DNA from: an uncultured Ectothiorhodospiraceae bacterium
GTDB lineage: Bacteria; Pseudomonadota; Gammaproteobacteria; UBA9214
DNA: 64,000 nt
Direction of reading: 5' to 3'
Assembly: GCA_947259415.1 (NCBI GenBank)
Contig: CAMYMI010000020.1
Span: 62,001-126,000 of the forward strand
Shown here: piece by piece, positions 33,772-42,746 of the stretch
Numbering within the stretch: position 1 is the stretch's first letter
Layout: every line of letters starts with the position of its first letter
Program-made: the position numbers and the translations under genes
Notes under the pieces: generated by a model
What the model saw: the letters and a program-made list of their open reading frames with translations, nothing else
What the model was told of the DNA's origin: nothing
Databases searched by the model: none

Positions 33772-34920
33772 GTGCGCTCCCTGGTAGTGATCGCGCTGGT
33801 CGCCCTGAGCGTACTGCTGCTGATACTGACTCGTCCGGACCGTGTACCCGAGCTGGCGGAGGTGGCCGTCTCGGGCGTAATCGTAACCCGGGCGCAGACC
33901 CATAACCTGCTACCACAGGAGACCGTGAGCGGGCGTCTTGAGCCAATGCGCAAGACGGCCCTGCACTTCGAGATAAGCGGACAGGTCAGTGAGCGCCGGG
34001 TCGAACCCGGTCAACGGGTCGAGGCCGGGGCCGTGCTGCTGACACTGGCGGCGGATGACTACCGTGATGCACAGGCGAGGGCCGAGGCACAACTCGAGCT
34101 CGAGGCCGGTAATATCAGTCGTGACCGGGAGTTGCTCGGGCTGGCCAGACGCAACCATACCTTGCAGAAGGCCGAGGTCGCGCGCCTGGAAAAACTCGGC
34201 AAGGACTCGCTGATATCGCAGTCACGCCTTGACGAGGCCCGTATCAAGCTATTGCAGCTGGAATCGGAAGTGGCGCAGCTCAGGGCCAGTACCGGTATGG
34301 CGGAGTCGCGGCTGGGGCTGCTGGAGGCAGAGCGCAATCGGGCCGCACGGGACTTGCAGCGTACCAGCCTGAAGGCGCCATTTGCCGGTGCCGTCAATGC
34401 CGTGCAGGTGCAGGTCGGTGACTATGTAACGTCGAGCCTGCCGGTTGTCGAATTGATTGATACCACGGAACTTGACCTCTATGTGGAGGTTCGCGGTGAA
34501 TTGTCGCAGGCCCTGGTTCAGGGGCAGCGGGTAACCGTTATTGCTGACAGCCTGCAGCTGGAGGGGCGCATTGTCGCGCTCCAGCTGGATCCCGATCCGG
34601 TGACCTTCACCCACGCCCTGCGGGTGCGGGTGCCGGGAGACCAGATCCGGCCCGGCATGCTGGCGCGCGTGCAGTTGCCCCTGCATCCGCTGGAAGAGGT
34701 GATCGCTGTTCCGCTGACGGCGGTGTTGATGGACGAGGGCCGGGCCTACGTGTTCCGGGTCGTCGATGATGTACTCTCGCGTGTCGAGGTCAGGACCGGA
34801 CGCCGGGTCGAAGACCTGCAGGTGATCCACAGCGGCCTGACCGTCGGCGATCGTGTGGTGGTGAGCGGTGTGGCGGCCTACAGCGACGGCCAGCCGGCAC
34901 GCATCCTCGGCGAGCAGTAG
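33772..34920 (+). CDS. RND efflux periplasmic adaptor (HlyD/AcrA family)
   Basis: A membrane-fusion protein of about 382 residues that would link the RND pump to an outer-membrane channel. The GTG at 33772 follows AAGGGGAAG; a GTG at 33736 is in frame but lacks a site. One N-terminal helix (L-V-V-I-A-L-V-A-L-S-V-L-L-L-I-L) is followed by the lipoyl half-motif (H-F-E-I-S-G-Q-V-S-E-R-R-V-E-P-G-Q-R-V). A coiled-coil hairpin rich in Glu/Arg/Leu and the matching lipoyl half come next (L-K-A-P-F-A-G). The pump gene follows after 21 bases. No TolC-like gene is nearby. Confidence 0.92.
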   Translation: MRSLVVIALVALSVLLLILTRPDRVPELAEVAVSGVIVTRAQTHNLLPQETVSGRLEPMRKTALHFEISGQVSERRVEPGQRVEAGAVLLTLAADDYRDAQARAEAQLELEAGNISRDRELLGLARRNHTLQKAEVARLEKLGKDSLISQSRLDEARIKLLQLESEVAQLRASTGMAESRLGLLEAERNRAARDLQRTSLKAPFAGAVNAVQVQVGDYVTSSLPVVELIDTTELDLYVEVRGELSQALVQGQRVTVIADSLQLEGRIVALQLDPDPVTFTHALRVRVPGDQIRPGMLARVQLPLHPLEEVIAVPLTAVLMDEGRAYVFRVVDDVLSRVEVRTGRRVEDLQVIHSGLTVGDRVVVSGVAAYSDGQPARILGEQ

Positions 34921-34941
34921 GCCCGAAACGGTTCCAATCCA

Positions 34942-37900
34942 ATGTCACTGATCCGCTTCTCAATCGCCAATCCGCTGGTGACCAACCTGCTGCTCGGGAT
35001 TGTATTGATCCTCGGGGTCCTTTCCTGGCGGGCCATGCCGCAGGAAATGTTTCCAACGGTCGAGCTCGATTCAGTCAGTATCAATGTCGAGTTCGAGGGG
35101 GCCTCGCCGGAGGAGGTTGAAAGCCAGGTCACCCTGCCTGTCGAGGAGGAATTCGACGGCATGCCCGATATCGACGTGATCACTTCGACCAGCAACGAGG
35201 GGATGTCGTCGACCGTCATCAAGCTCAAGCCGGGTACCGATGTCGACCAGTTCATGCGCGACGCGCAGACCGCCCTGGACCAGGTCACCGACCTGCCGGA
35301 GGAGGCCGAGGAGCCCGAGCTGGTTCGAATGAAGACCCGCTTCCCGGTGATCAGCATGACCCTCTACGGGGAAGTCGCGCGTGGCTATCTCTATGACCGG
35401 GCCGACAGCATCAAGCAGCGCATGTTGCAGATACCCGGTGTTGCCAGTGTGGGTGTGGCCGGTGACCGGGAGTGGGAAATCTGGGTCGAGGTCGACCCCT
35501 ATAAGCTTGCGGCGCGCAAGGTGTCGCTGGGACAGATCATGACAGCGGTGCGCGCCAACCTGCGTGACCTCCCGGGCGGTTCCCTGAAGGCACAGGAGGG
35601 CGACATCCTGCTGCGCGGGAGGGGTGTGGCGCCGGACCCGGAGCAGATCGCGGGCATCGTGGTGCGTAGCAACCCCTCCGGCGGGGCATTGCAACTCGGG
35701 GAGTTGGCCCGGATCGAACTGCGCCTGGAGGAGGCCAGGACACTGGGTCGCTTCAATGGCGAGCCTTCAGTCAATCTCACGGTGACCAAGACCCAGGATG
35801 CCTCGACCATTGACGTATCGGATGCGGTGCGCGCCTTTGCCGACGGGTTGAAGTCCGAACTGCCGTCCAGCATCAAGGTCGGTCTGTTCAGCGACCTGTC
35901 GATCTACGTCAGGACACGTCTTGACACCGTCAAGTCCTCCGGACTGGTCGGTCTGGTGCTGGTGCTGCTGTCACTATACCTGTTTCTCAATTTCCGGGTG
36001 GCCCTGATCACCGCCATGGGTATCCCGGTGTCATTCCTGGTGGCCGTTGCGGCGATCTATTACCTGGGCTACACCATCAACATGGTCTCGCTGTTCGCCT
36101 TCCTGATTGCGCTCGGTCTGATTGTCGATGATGCCATCATCGTTACCGAGAACATGTACCGGCACATGGAACAGGGCAAGCCGGCAGCGGAGGCGGCGCG
36201 TGTCGGCTCGCGCGAGGTCTTGTGGCCGGTTGTCGCCAGCACCATGACAACGGTCGCGGCCTTCATGCCCATGTTCGCGATCCAGGGCACGATGGGCGCC
36301 TTTATCGCTGTTATCCCCGTGGTGGTCAGTGCGGCACTGTTGGGTTCGCTGTGGGAGGCGTTCGGAGTGTTGCCCTCGCACGCAGCAGAATTGCTGCGTG
36401 TCCACAAGGACAGGAGACGCAACAGCCGTATTGACTGGGGTGCGCTGCTGGAACGATATGCCGGACTGCTGCGCTGGTCGGTGTTGAATCGCTACTTCGT
36501 GGCACTCCTGGCACTCGGTATCCTGGCGGTGACCCTGGTATTTGCACTGACGCGCATACCGTTCCAGCTGTTCGACCATGTCGATATCGGCCAGTTCTTT
36601 GTCAATGCCGAGGCGCCCAACACCTACAGCCTGGAGGACACGGCAAAACTCGCCAAAAAGATGGAGCTGGAGGTGCTCGGCTCATTGGGCGAGGACGAAC
36701 TCGATACCCTGCTGACCAACGTGGGCGTGACCTTCGTCGACTTCAATCGCTTCCAGCTGGGGAGTCACTATATCCAGCTGGTCATCGATCTGAAGAAGCT
36801 GCGGCCCGAGGGTTTCATAGAACGCTTCATTACCCCACTGGTGAGCCTGAAGTTCAGGTGGGAGGGAAGCCGTACCCGGCCGACCGAGGAGATCATCAAT
36901 GAATTGCGTGAAAGTTTCCAGGGGGTGGCCGGTATCCAGCGGGTGGCCATCCAGCGGCCGCAGGGTGGTCCGGCTGGTGCTGATATCGAGGTCGGGGTGA
37001 CCGGCCCGGATGTGAATGTCCTGCGTGACCAGGCCGGTGAAATCGTCAGTTACCTGCAGCGCTTGCCCGGGGTGCATGATGTACGCCAGAACCTCGAGGC
37101 CGGCAAGCTGGAATACCAGTACAGCCTCAATGCGCGAGGGCGTGAACTCGGCCTGACGCAGCGCGATCTGGCCGATGCGGTGCGGACCGGGTTCCTCGGC
37201 GTCGAGGCAGTGCATGTCACATACGGCGACAAACGCATACCGGTGCGGGTGATCTACCCGGAGGCTATTCGTCAGAACAGTGACCTGGATAACCTGCCGA
37301 TCACACTGGATGACGGGCGCCTGGTCTATCTGGGTGATGTGGCCGATATCGGGGCGGGGCGGGGAATGAACATCATCAGCCGGCGCGATACCCTGCGACT
37401 CGGGCTGGTGACGGCGGTGGTGGACGACGAGGTGACCACCGCGCTCGAGGTGACTGAACAGGTGGGCACCGCATTCAGCGATCTGGAGCAACGCCTGCCC
37501 GGCTATGCCCTGCTGTTCCTGGGCGAGAAGAAGGAGGCCTCCGAGTCCTTCGATGGCATGCGCGATGCCCTGCTGATCGCCGGGGCGGTTATCTTCTTCA
37601 TACTGGCTACCCTGTTTCGCTCGCTGCTGGACCCGCTGGTGGTGATGTTTGCCATTCCTTTCGGTTTCATCGGCGTGGTCTTCGGTCATATCCTGTTCGG
37701 TTACAATCTGCAGTTTCTCTCCATGATCGGGTTTCTTGCACTGACCGGCATCGTGGTGAACGATTCGCTGATCCTGGTCAACTTTGCCGAGCGCATGCGC
37801 CGCGAGGGGATGGGTCGCATCGACGCCGTCATCGAGGCCGGCCGGGTGCGCGCCCGCCCGATCCTGCTGACCAGTATCACCACCTTTCTGGGGATCTCGC

Positions 37901-38094
37901 CGCTGATCTTTTTTGCTACCGGCCAGACGGCGTTTCTGTCGCCGATGGCCGTGAGTCTCGGGTTCGGGTTGCTGTTCGCCACGGCCGTAGTGCTGATTGC
38001 AATCCCGTGTTTCTACCTGATAGCCGATGACCTCCGCGCGGCTGGCCGGCAGCGGCTGCGTGCCTGGCGAGGTAGTCCCGAAGCGGATATATAA
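34942..38094 (+). CDS. RND family efflux permease
   Basis: A 1,050-residue inner-membrane proton-driven pump of the AcrB/HAE1 type. Twelve helices are arranged as one, a large periplasmic loop, six, another loop and five. The fourth helix region carries A-L-G-L-I-V-D-D-A-I-I-V-T-E-N, with the paired aspartates that conduct protons. The equivalent second-half motif is G-I-V-V-N-D-S-L-I-L. The substrate cannot be deduced. It is co-transcribed with the adaptor upstream, and the outer-membrane partner is presumably encoded elsewhere. Confidence 0.94.
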   Translation: MSLIRFSIANPLVTNLLLGIVLILGVLSWRAMPQEMFPTVELDSVSINVEFEGASPEEVESQVTLPVEEEFDGMPDIDVITSTSNEGMSSTVIKLKPGTDVDQFMRDAQTALDQVTDLPEEAEEPELVRMKTRFPVISMTLYGEVARGYLYDRADSIKQRMLQIPGVASVGVAGDREWEIWVEVDPYKLAARKVSLGQIMTAVRANLRDLPGGSLKAQEGDILLRGRGVAPDPEQIAGIVVRSNPSGGALQLGELARIELRLEEARTLGRFNGEPSVNLTVTKTQDASTIDVSDAVRAFADGLKSELPSSIKVGLFSDLSIYVRTRLDTVKSSGLVGLVLVLLSLYLFLNFRVALITAMGIPVSFLVAVAAIYYLGYTINMVSLFAFLIALGLIVDDAIIVTENMYRHMEQGKPAAEAARVGSREVLWPVVASTMTTVAAFMPMFAIQGTMGAFIAVIPVVVSAALLGSLWEAFGVLPSHAAELLRVHKDRRRNSRIDWGALLERYAGLLRWSVLNRYFVALLALGILAVTLVFALTRIPFQLFDHVDIGQFFVNAEAPNTYSLEDTAKLAKKMELEVLGSLGEDELDTLLTNVGVTFVDFNRFQLGSHYIQLVIDLKKLRPEGFIERFITPLVSLKFRWEGSRTRPTEEIINELRESFQGVAGIQRVAIQRPQGGPAGADIEVGVTGPDVNVLRDQAGEIVSYLQRLPGVHDVRQNLEAGKLEYQYSLNARGRELGLTQRDLADAVRTGFLGVEAVHVTYGDKRIPVRVIYPEAIRQNSDLDNLPITLDDGRLVYLGDVADIGAGRGMNIISRRDTLRLGLVTAVVDDEVTTALEVTEQVGTAFSDLEQRLPGYALLFLGEKKEASESFDGMRDALLIAGAVIFFILATLFRSLLDPLVVMFAIPFGFIGVVFGHILFGYNLQFLSMIGFLALTGIVVNDSLILVNFAERMRREGMGRIDAVIEAGRVRARPILLTSITTFLGISPLIFFATGQTAFLSPMAVSLGFGLLFATAVVLIAIPCFYLIADDLRAAGRQRLRAWRGSPEADI

Positions 38095-38168
38095 CTGATC
38101 AGTGCGCGCAACCCGGTTCGAGATTGTTTCGCTGTGCTCGCAATGACGTGTGGTGTTGATCAGAAATT

Positions 38169-38245
38169 GTAGGTCGAATTAGCGTGAGCATAATCCGACG
38201 ACCCCAAATGTCGGGTTACGGCGCTGCGCACCTAACCCGACCTAC
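38169..38245. repeat. REP-like palindromic element
   Basis: A 77-base unit from GTAGGTCGAATTAGCG to CCTAACCCGACCTAC with inverted ends. The same unit, with about ten changes, occurs at 52800-52874. It lies between the convergent RND and msh units. Similar GTAGGTCGGATTAG elements are common in gammaproteobacteria. Confidence 0.85.
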
Positions 38246-38294
38246 AGAACTAAATGAAAATGCAGAATGCCCCTTTTTCTCCGGCTTGCCGGTA

Positions 38295-39227
38295 TCAGAG
38301 GCTGCGGGAATCGCTGCGCAAGGCCGCACCGACGGCCAGCACGCATTGGGCCGTGACCTTGCTGTCCAGTTCAACCCGGGTCTCGAGGATATCGCCCAGT
38401 TCAATCATGCGGGTGGTCAGCCCGAGGCTGTTCTGCAGGGTATCTACCAGGCCCGGCAGGGACTCTGCCACCGGCAGGATGCCCAGGTGCTTGACGGCCG
38501 GCTGGTGGAAATTGTGTTCGTAATAGTCCAGCGAGCGCTGGATCTCGAGCGCGAGACGGTCTAGTAATGCCTGGGGGTCGCCACCCCTGTCCTGCAGTTG
38601 CCGGTAACCGATGTCCAGGGTGCGCGTCAGGTACAGGTAGGACTGGTGGGTAATGGCCATCAGACACTGGTCCGGCTCGAAGTAGAGCGTGGCCATCCCC
38701 AGTTCGTCCTCGGGCAGACAGGCGGCGATGTTGCGGATGACCAGTTCCGGAATATCGATGATCTCCAGATTGGCGCCCGCCTGTTCGAGCCGCTCGATAT
38801 GTTGTTTCACGTCGGCTGAACGCGCCACGGCCACATAGAGTTTCTTCAGGTTGTCTGCTGGTCCGACCGGGGGGATGTCAAACACATCGATGACGGCATC
38901 ATCGATGTGGAAATCGATCAGGTCATGTACACGCCAGCGAATGGCGGCGCGTAGTTCAGAAGGCGGCACCTCGGGGGCGTCGATGGCAAGCAGCTTGTAG
39001 ACACCGAGAGGCAGGACCGTGGCACAGACCTGTTTATGCAGTCCCTGAGCCTTCAGGAGTTGTCCCAGGTCTATGTCGTTGTCATCCGGAAGTGCCGTAA
39101 ACTCACACCTGTGCAAAATGGGTTTAACGCCGGGCTGGCGCTGTACCTGCGCTACCGTGATTCCCTCAGCGCCGGTCACGATGCCGGTCAGGCTGTTGGA
39201 TGTTTTACGTTTACCGAGTGCGAACAT
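38295..39227 (-). CDS. mshI: MshI/PilM-like pilus biogenesis protein
   Basis: About 310 residues with the actin-like ATPase fold of PilM or the N-terminal MshI domain. It has no membrane helix. The C-terminal D-S-K-V-T-A-Q-C-V-L-A-V-G-A-A-L-R resembles the PilM end (...Q-Y-A-V-A-x-G-L-A-L-R). The start at 39227 (M-F-A-L-G-K-R-K) is preferred to one at 39275. In Vibrio mshI opens the operon; here this gene closes it, while a PilN-like gene stands at the front. It probably anchors the cytoplasmic face of the assembly platform. Confidence 0.82.
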   Translation of the reverse strand: MFALGKRKTSNSLTGIVTGAEGITVAQVQRQPGVKPILHRCEFTALPDDNDIDLGQLLKAQGLHKQVCATVLPLGVYKLLAIDAPEVPPSELRAAIRWRVHDLIDFHIDDAVIDVFDIPPVGPADNLKKLYVAVARSADVKQHIERLEQAGANLEIIDIPELVIRNIAACLPEDELGMATLYFEPDQCLMAITHQSYLYLTRTLDIGYRQLQDRGGDPQALLDRLALEIQRSLDYYEHNFHQPAVKHLGILPVAESLPGLVDTLQNSLGLTTRMIELGDILETRVELDSKVTAQCVLAVGAALRSDSRSL

Positions 39228-39287
39228 GGGTATGCCCTGTGTTAGCCATATAAGCGACCTGTGACCCATCGGCATTATACGTCCTTT

Positions 39288-40676
39288 TCATTGGATGACC
39301 TCGGTCCAGTGGACCAGCTGTACACCACCGCCGCCACCGCCGCCGCCACCGCCACCACCGCCACTATCCGGAAATGCGATGGCAAAGATATCCTTGCCGG
39401 TGGGTGATGCCTGGTTGCTCCAGGTGCTGCCATCCCAGACGGCAAACAGGCCATCCTTGCCGGTGGCATAGCCCTCGGTGGCACTGAGCATGTGGATCCC
39501 GTTGAGGTCTTCGTTGGGGATGCCGCCGTAAGGGCCGAACCGGCTCCAGCTGCTGCCGTCCCAGTGGATGATGTTTTCGCCGTTTTTCTTTTTACCCACC
39601 GCCCAGCAGTCATCGCTGGCCACGCAATGTACACTGTTCAGGTCTTCATTGGGGATGCCGCCGTAAGGGCCGAACCGGCTCCAGCTGCTGCCGTCCCAGT
39701 GGAGGATATTTTCGCCGTTTTTCTTTTTACCCACCGCCCAGCAGTCGTTGCTGGCCACGCAATACACGCTATTGAGATCCTTTTTGGGTGCTGCCGGGGC
39801 CGCTATGCTGGTCCAGCTGCTGCCATTCCAGTGGATGATGTTGGCGGAACCGTCCTCCTTGCCCACGGCCCAGCAGTCATTGCTGGCCACGCAATGGACA
39901 CTGAACAGGTCCTCTTCGGGGACAGCCGGTGCAGCGACCCGGCTCCAGCTGCTGCCATCCCAGTGGCTGATGTTGGCCCCATTGTCTTCCTCGCCGACGG
40001 TCCAGCAGTCATCAGTAGCCACGCAATGGATAGCGAACAGTTTATTGTCCGGCAACGAGGGTGCGGCAACGCGGGTCCAGCTGCTGCCGTCCCAGTGAAT
40101 GATATTCGCACCGTTATCGTCCTCGCCCACGGCCCAGCAGTCGTCAACAGCCAGGCAGTCAAGGTCGTAAAGATCCTTGTCGGACATGCCGGGGTACGGT
40201 CCGGGCTGGGTCCAGCTGCTGCCATCCCAGGCGGCCAGACCTGCTGCACCACCATCTGCCTGGCCCACCGCCCAGCCGCTGAAGCTTGCGGTCAAAAGCA
40301 ATAACTCACCCTCCAACAGGCGGCGTGCCGTATTCTCTGTTGAGGTGCTGGTGACGCGGCCCTCGGTCCGGACCTGGCAGAGCGTACCGACGAGGGTTGC
40401 GGACACCACGAGGAAGTCGCCGCGGCCGACGCTGTCGGTGTCACCCGCAAGCCCGGCGCAGGCGGTCCCGCCGGCATAACGCCAGGCGGCGCGCTCCAGG
40501 CCGGTCTCCGCCAGGAACAGGGCCTCGATGCCGTCGTTGTGCAGGGCCGTGTCGCTGATGTCGCTGGCCGCCATGCGCTGTACGATGCCCAGCAGGGCGA
40601 TTACGACCACGATCAGAAACAGGGCGCCGATCAGGGTCACGGCGCCGCGTTGTTGCTGCAGGGTTGCCGGCCTCAT
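39288..40676 (-). CDS. MshP/PilX-like minor pilin with a seven-unit beta-propeller-like region
   Basis: A 462-residue protein. The N-terminus (R-G-A-V-T-L-I-G-A-L-F-L-I-V-V-V-I-A-L-L-G) is a class III-like or PilX-type pilin helix, followed by about 100 residues as in MshP. From about residue 145 seven units of 42-45 residues repeat, each starting W-D-G-S-S-W. The first five contain C-V-A-S-x-D-C-W-A-V-G; units 4 to 6 are almost identical at the DNA level. A run of 13 glycines follows, then V-Q-L-V-H-W-T-E-V-I-Q. The repeat pattern suggests a beta-propeller carried at the pilus tip, perhaps an adhesin. This is inference; no name is assured. Confidence 0.8.
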   Translation of the reverse strand: MRPATLQQQRGAVTLIGALFLIVVVIALLGIVQRMAASDISDTALHNDGIEALFLAETGLERAAWRYAGGTACAGLAGDTDSVGRGDFLVVSATLVGTLCQVRTEGRVTSTSTENTARRLLEGELLLLTASFSGWAVGQADGGAAGLAAWDGSSWTQPGPYPGMSDKDLYDLDCLAVDDCWAVGEDDNGANIIHWDGSSWTRVAAPSLPDNKLFAIHCVATDDCWTVGEEDNGANISHWDGSSWSRVAAPAVPEEDLFSVHCVASNDCWAVGKEDGSANIIHWNGSSWTSIAAPAAPKKDLNSVYCVASNDCWAVGKKKNGENILHWDGSSWSRFGPYGGIPNEDLNSVHCVASDDCWAVGKKKNGENIIHWDGSSWSRFGPYGGIPNEDLNGIHMLSATEGYATGKDGLFAVWDGSTWSNQASPTGKDIFAIAFPDSGGGGGGGGGGGGGVQLVHWTEVIQ

Positions 40677-41194
40677 GACTGGTTCCTCAGCGCCACCCGG
40701 GCGCGCTGGGGATAAGCGTTGCCGTTTTGGGTCAGCACCAGTTCGAATTCGATGAAGGCGACATCATTGCTGCCGGTAGCCGGGGTAAGGCCATCGGCCT
40801 GGTAGTAGGCAAAGGTCAGGCTGGCGACATCGTCGGTGAGGGTGTGGGTCCCGGCGGGGGCGGAGTAGGCGAGTGTGACCTGCGGTGGTGCGCTGTTGAG
40901 GGTAACGCCGGTAGCGTCGAGCTTGGTGAAGGCCAGCGTGGTCGCATTCATGGTGGTGATGTCATAGACCCCCGGCGTGACCGGGTCGCGGCGGATCTCG
41001 CGGATCTCGCGCACCAGGCGTTCACTGGCCACGCGCAACTTGCCCAGGGTGTGCACGCTGTCGGCGGTGTTGACGAAGGCCAGGGCACCATTCTGCAGAC
41101 CGTAACCGGCGGCCGCGCCCAGCAGGCCGAGAATGACGATCGCGATGATCATCTCGATCAGGGTGAAGCCGGCCTGTGGTGAAGGCACGGCCAT
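40673..41194 (-). CDS. mshO: MshO-like prepilin
   Basis: A 173-residue type IV prepilin-like protein. The cleavage motif Q-A-G-F-T-L-I-E-M-I-I-A is followed by the usual hydrophobic helix. The body is compatible with MshO, a minor pilin. Its stop overlaps the start of the propeller-bearing gene by four bases. The gene order C-D-O-P matches the Vibrio locus, which supports the name. Confidence 0.82.
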   Translation of the reverse strand: MAVPSPQAGFTLIEMIIAIVILGLLGAAAGYGLQNGALAFVNTADSVHTLGKLRVASERLVREIREIRRDPVTPGVYDITTMNATTLAFTKLDATGVTLNSAPPQVTLAYSAPAGTHTLTDDVASLTFAYYQADGLTPATGSNDVAFIEFELVLTQNGNAYPQRARVALRNQS

Positions 41195-41592
41195 CAGTAG
41201 TCCACCAGCATCAGGGTGAGCCCGGCGCGCGAGTCGCCGCCGCGGGCGACGCCGATCAGCACCTCCTTGCAGGTCGCGCCCACGGCACAGCCGGTGCCGG
41301 ACGGGGGTTCGTTGACGGTCAGCGTACGCGTGAAGCCGGCATAGTTGCCGGTCAGGACCTCGCTGGTTGTGCCCGTCGGAATGGCGGCATACCCCTGGTC
41401 GCGGCGCACGGCCATCAGTCCCTCGGCGCGTTCCTGTGCCAGCTGTCCCGCCGTCTGGATCTCCTCGTTCAGCAGCAGACTCTGACCGGCCTGGCTGAAC
41501 TGCCCGAGGATAGGGACCGAGGCCAGTGCCACGACCACGATGACCAGCACCAGTTCCAGCAAGGTGAACCCCTGTTGTGGCGTGTGTTTCAT
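41194..41592 (-). CDS. mshD: MshD-like prepilin
   Basis: A 132-residue prepilin starting M-K-H-T-P-Q-Q-G-F-T-L-L-E-L at 41592, where its ATG overlaps the mshC-like stop as ATGA. The open frame continues upstream only because of overlap with that gene. A cysteine pair (G-C-A-V-G-A-T-C) lies near residue 104. By position and type it corresponds to the MshD minor pilin. One base is shared with the next gene. Confidence 0.82.
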   Translation of the reverse strand: MKHTPQQGFTLLELVLVIVVVALASVPILGQFSQAGQSLLLNEEIQTAGQLAQERAEGLMAVRRDQGYAAIPTGTTSEVLTGNYAGFTRTLTVNEPPSGTGCAVGATCKEVLIGVARGGDSRAGLTLMLVDY

Positions 41593-42062
41593 GGCGCGAT
41601 GGCGACGAACCCGGTCACGGCGCTCAGGGTGACCGTGGCCGTGGCGGTGTTGCCGTTCAGGGTGAAACTGCGGTCTGCCGCCAGCAGGGTGCCGGCGCTG
41701 ACGGGCCGGCCCAGGCTGTCGAATTCGGTGTCGCTGCCACCCAGGGTGACGTTGTTGTCCAGGGTGACCTGAAATGCCTGTTGGTCGGCGGGGTCGGTCA
41801 CGGTGGTGCCGCTGCTGTCGGTGACGCGGTAGCTGGAAGGCGGCTGGATGACAAAACGCAGGCTGCGGCCCTGGTTCATCGCCAGCGCCTGGGCATGACG
41901 GAGGTCGCGTGCCAGGCGGTCGGCCTGGGCGGCCAGCGTGGTGTCGGTGGGCGCCCAACGCGGCAGGGCATAGGTGGACAGTGCCCCCAAAATGACCAGC
42001 ACCAGGAGCAGCTCGATCAGGGTGAAGCCCCGGCTGGCGCTTGTGTCAGGTTGTGAGTTCAT
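41589..42062 (-). CDS. mshC: MshC-like (GspH/FimT) prepilin
   Basis: A 157-residue prepilin with the leader S-R-G-F-T-L-I-E-L-L-L-V-L-V-I-L-G and a GspH/FimT-like body (A-R-D-L-R-H-A-Q-A-L-A-M-N-Q-G-R). It follows the major pilin gene after an intrinsic terminator, so its expression is expected to be lower than that of mshA. Order and motif support MshC. Confidence 0.83.
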   Translation of the reverse strand: MNSQPDTSASRGFTLIELLLVLVILGALSTYALPRWAPTDTTLAAQADRLARDLRHAQALAMNQGRSLRFVIQPPSSYRVTDSSGTTVTDPADQQAFQVTLDNNVTLGGSDTEFDSLGRPVSAGTLLAADRSFTLNGNTATATVTLSAVTGFVAIAP

Positions 42063-42090
42063 GCTGCCGCCTTTACGGGCCTCGGGATGT

Positions 42091-42117
42091 AAAAAGGGCG
42101 GGCCGAGGCCCGCCCTT
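42091..42117 (-). terminator. terminator/attenuator between mshA and mshC
   Basis: AAGGGCGGGC-CGAG-GCCCGCCCTT folds into a ten-base-pair stem. On the minus strand it is followed by TTTTT. It should stop most transcripts after the major pilin and let a few read into the minor pilin genes. Confidence 0.88.
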
Positions 42118-42148
42118 GATGGCTGTCAGGTCCAGTCTGTAGAGACTG

Positions 42149-42532
42149 CTACGGAATATTCTTCACACACTTGACTACTTCACTAGCCGACGTTGTTCTC
42201 GTGTCAGTAGGTGATGTGGAACACTTCGGGTCCGTGTAGGTCGGCACCACGTAGGAAGTCCCGTCGATGGCTACCGAGATACCACTTCCCACAGCGGCTA
42301 CACCATCACCGTTGACATATTCGGCCAGGTCGGTGACGGTCGGAAACGCCTTCTTGTCGGCGATCGCGACGGCATGTGCGCTCTTGACGGCACCGCTCAT
42401 GCCCTTCTTGGCAGCCACCAGTGCATCGTCCTGCAGTGCGACGAACTTGGGCACGGCGATGGCGGCCAGGATACCCAGCACCGCGATGACGATGACCAGC
42501 TCGATCAGTGTAAAACCCTTTTGTTTGCTCAT
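42149..42532 (-). CDS. mshA: MSHA-type major pilin
   Basis: A 127-residue type IV pilin. The short leader M-S-K-Q-K-G is cut before F-T-L-I-E-L-V-I-V-I-A-V-L-G-I-L-A-A-I-A-V-P. A pair of cysteines near the C-terminus (P-K-C-S and V-K-C-V-K) probably makes the D-region disulfide. An AGGAG ribosome site lies seven bases upstream of the ATG. A 214-base gap separates it from mshG, room for its own promoter, and a terminator follows. The Vibrio mshF and mshB genes have no counterpart here. Confidence 0.93.
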   Translation of the reverse strand: MSKQKGFTLIELVIVIAVLGILAAIAVPKFVALQDDALVAAKKGMSGAVKSAHAVAIADKKAFPTVTDLAEYVNGDGVAAVGSGISVAIDGTSYVVPTYTDPKCSTSPTDTRTTSASEVVKCVKNIP

Positions 42533-42746
42533 GACTGACTCCTGAAATTTAACTGTTTAACATGTGAACCCGCTAGGATCTTTCGGCTCGGCGCGGTATT
42601 GCTTTAATTCGCTACCGCGCTGCTACCTGTACATTATTTCGGCCGCTTGGGGCATCTCTTTAATAAAAAACCCCGCAATCAAACACTCGAATGCCATCGC
42701 TGTGTTTTGTTACCAATGCCATGATAATTAATAAAAATTACCTGTG

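Noticed and set aside
36682-37689. Frame of 335 codons opposite the RND permease
   Set aside because: Antisense shadow of a conserved pump gene, without a start site or motif.
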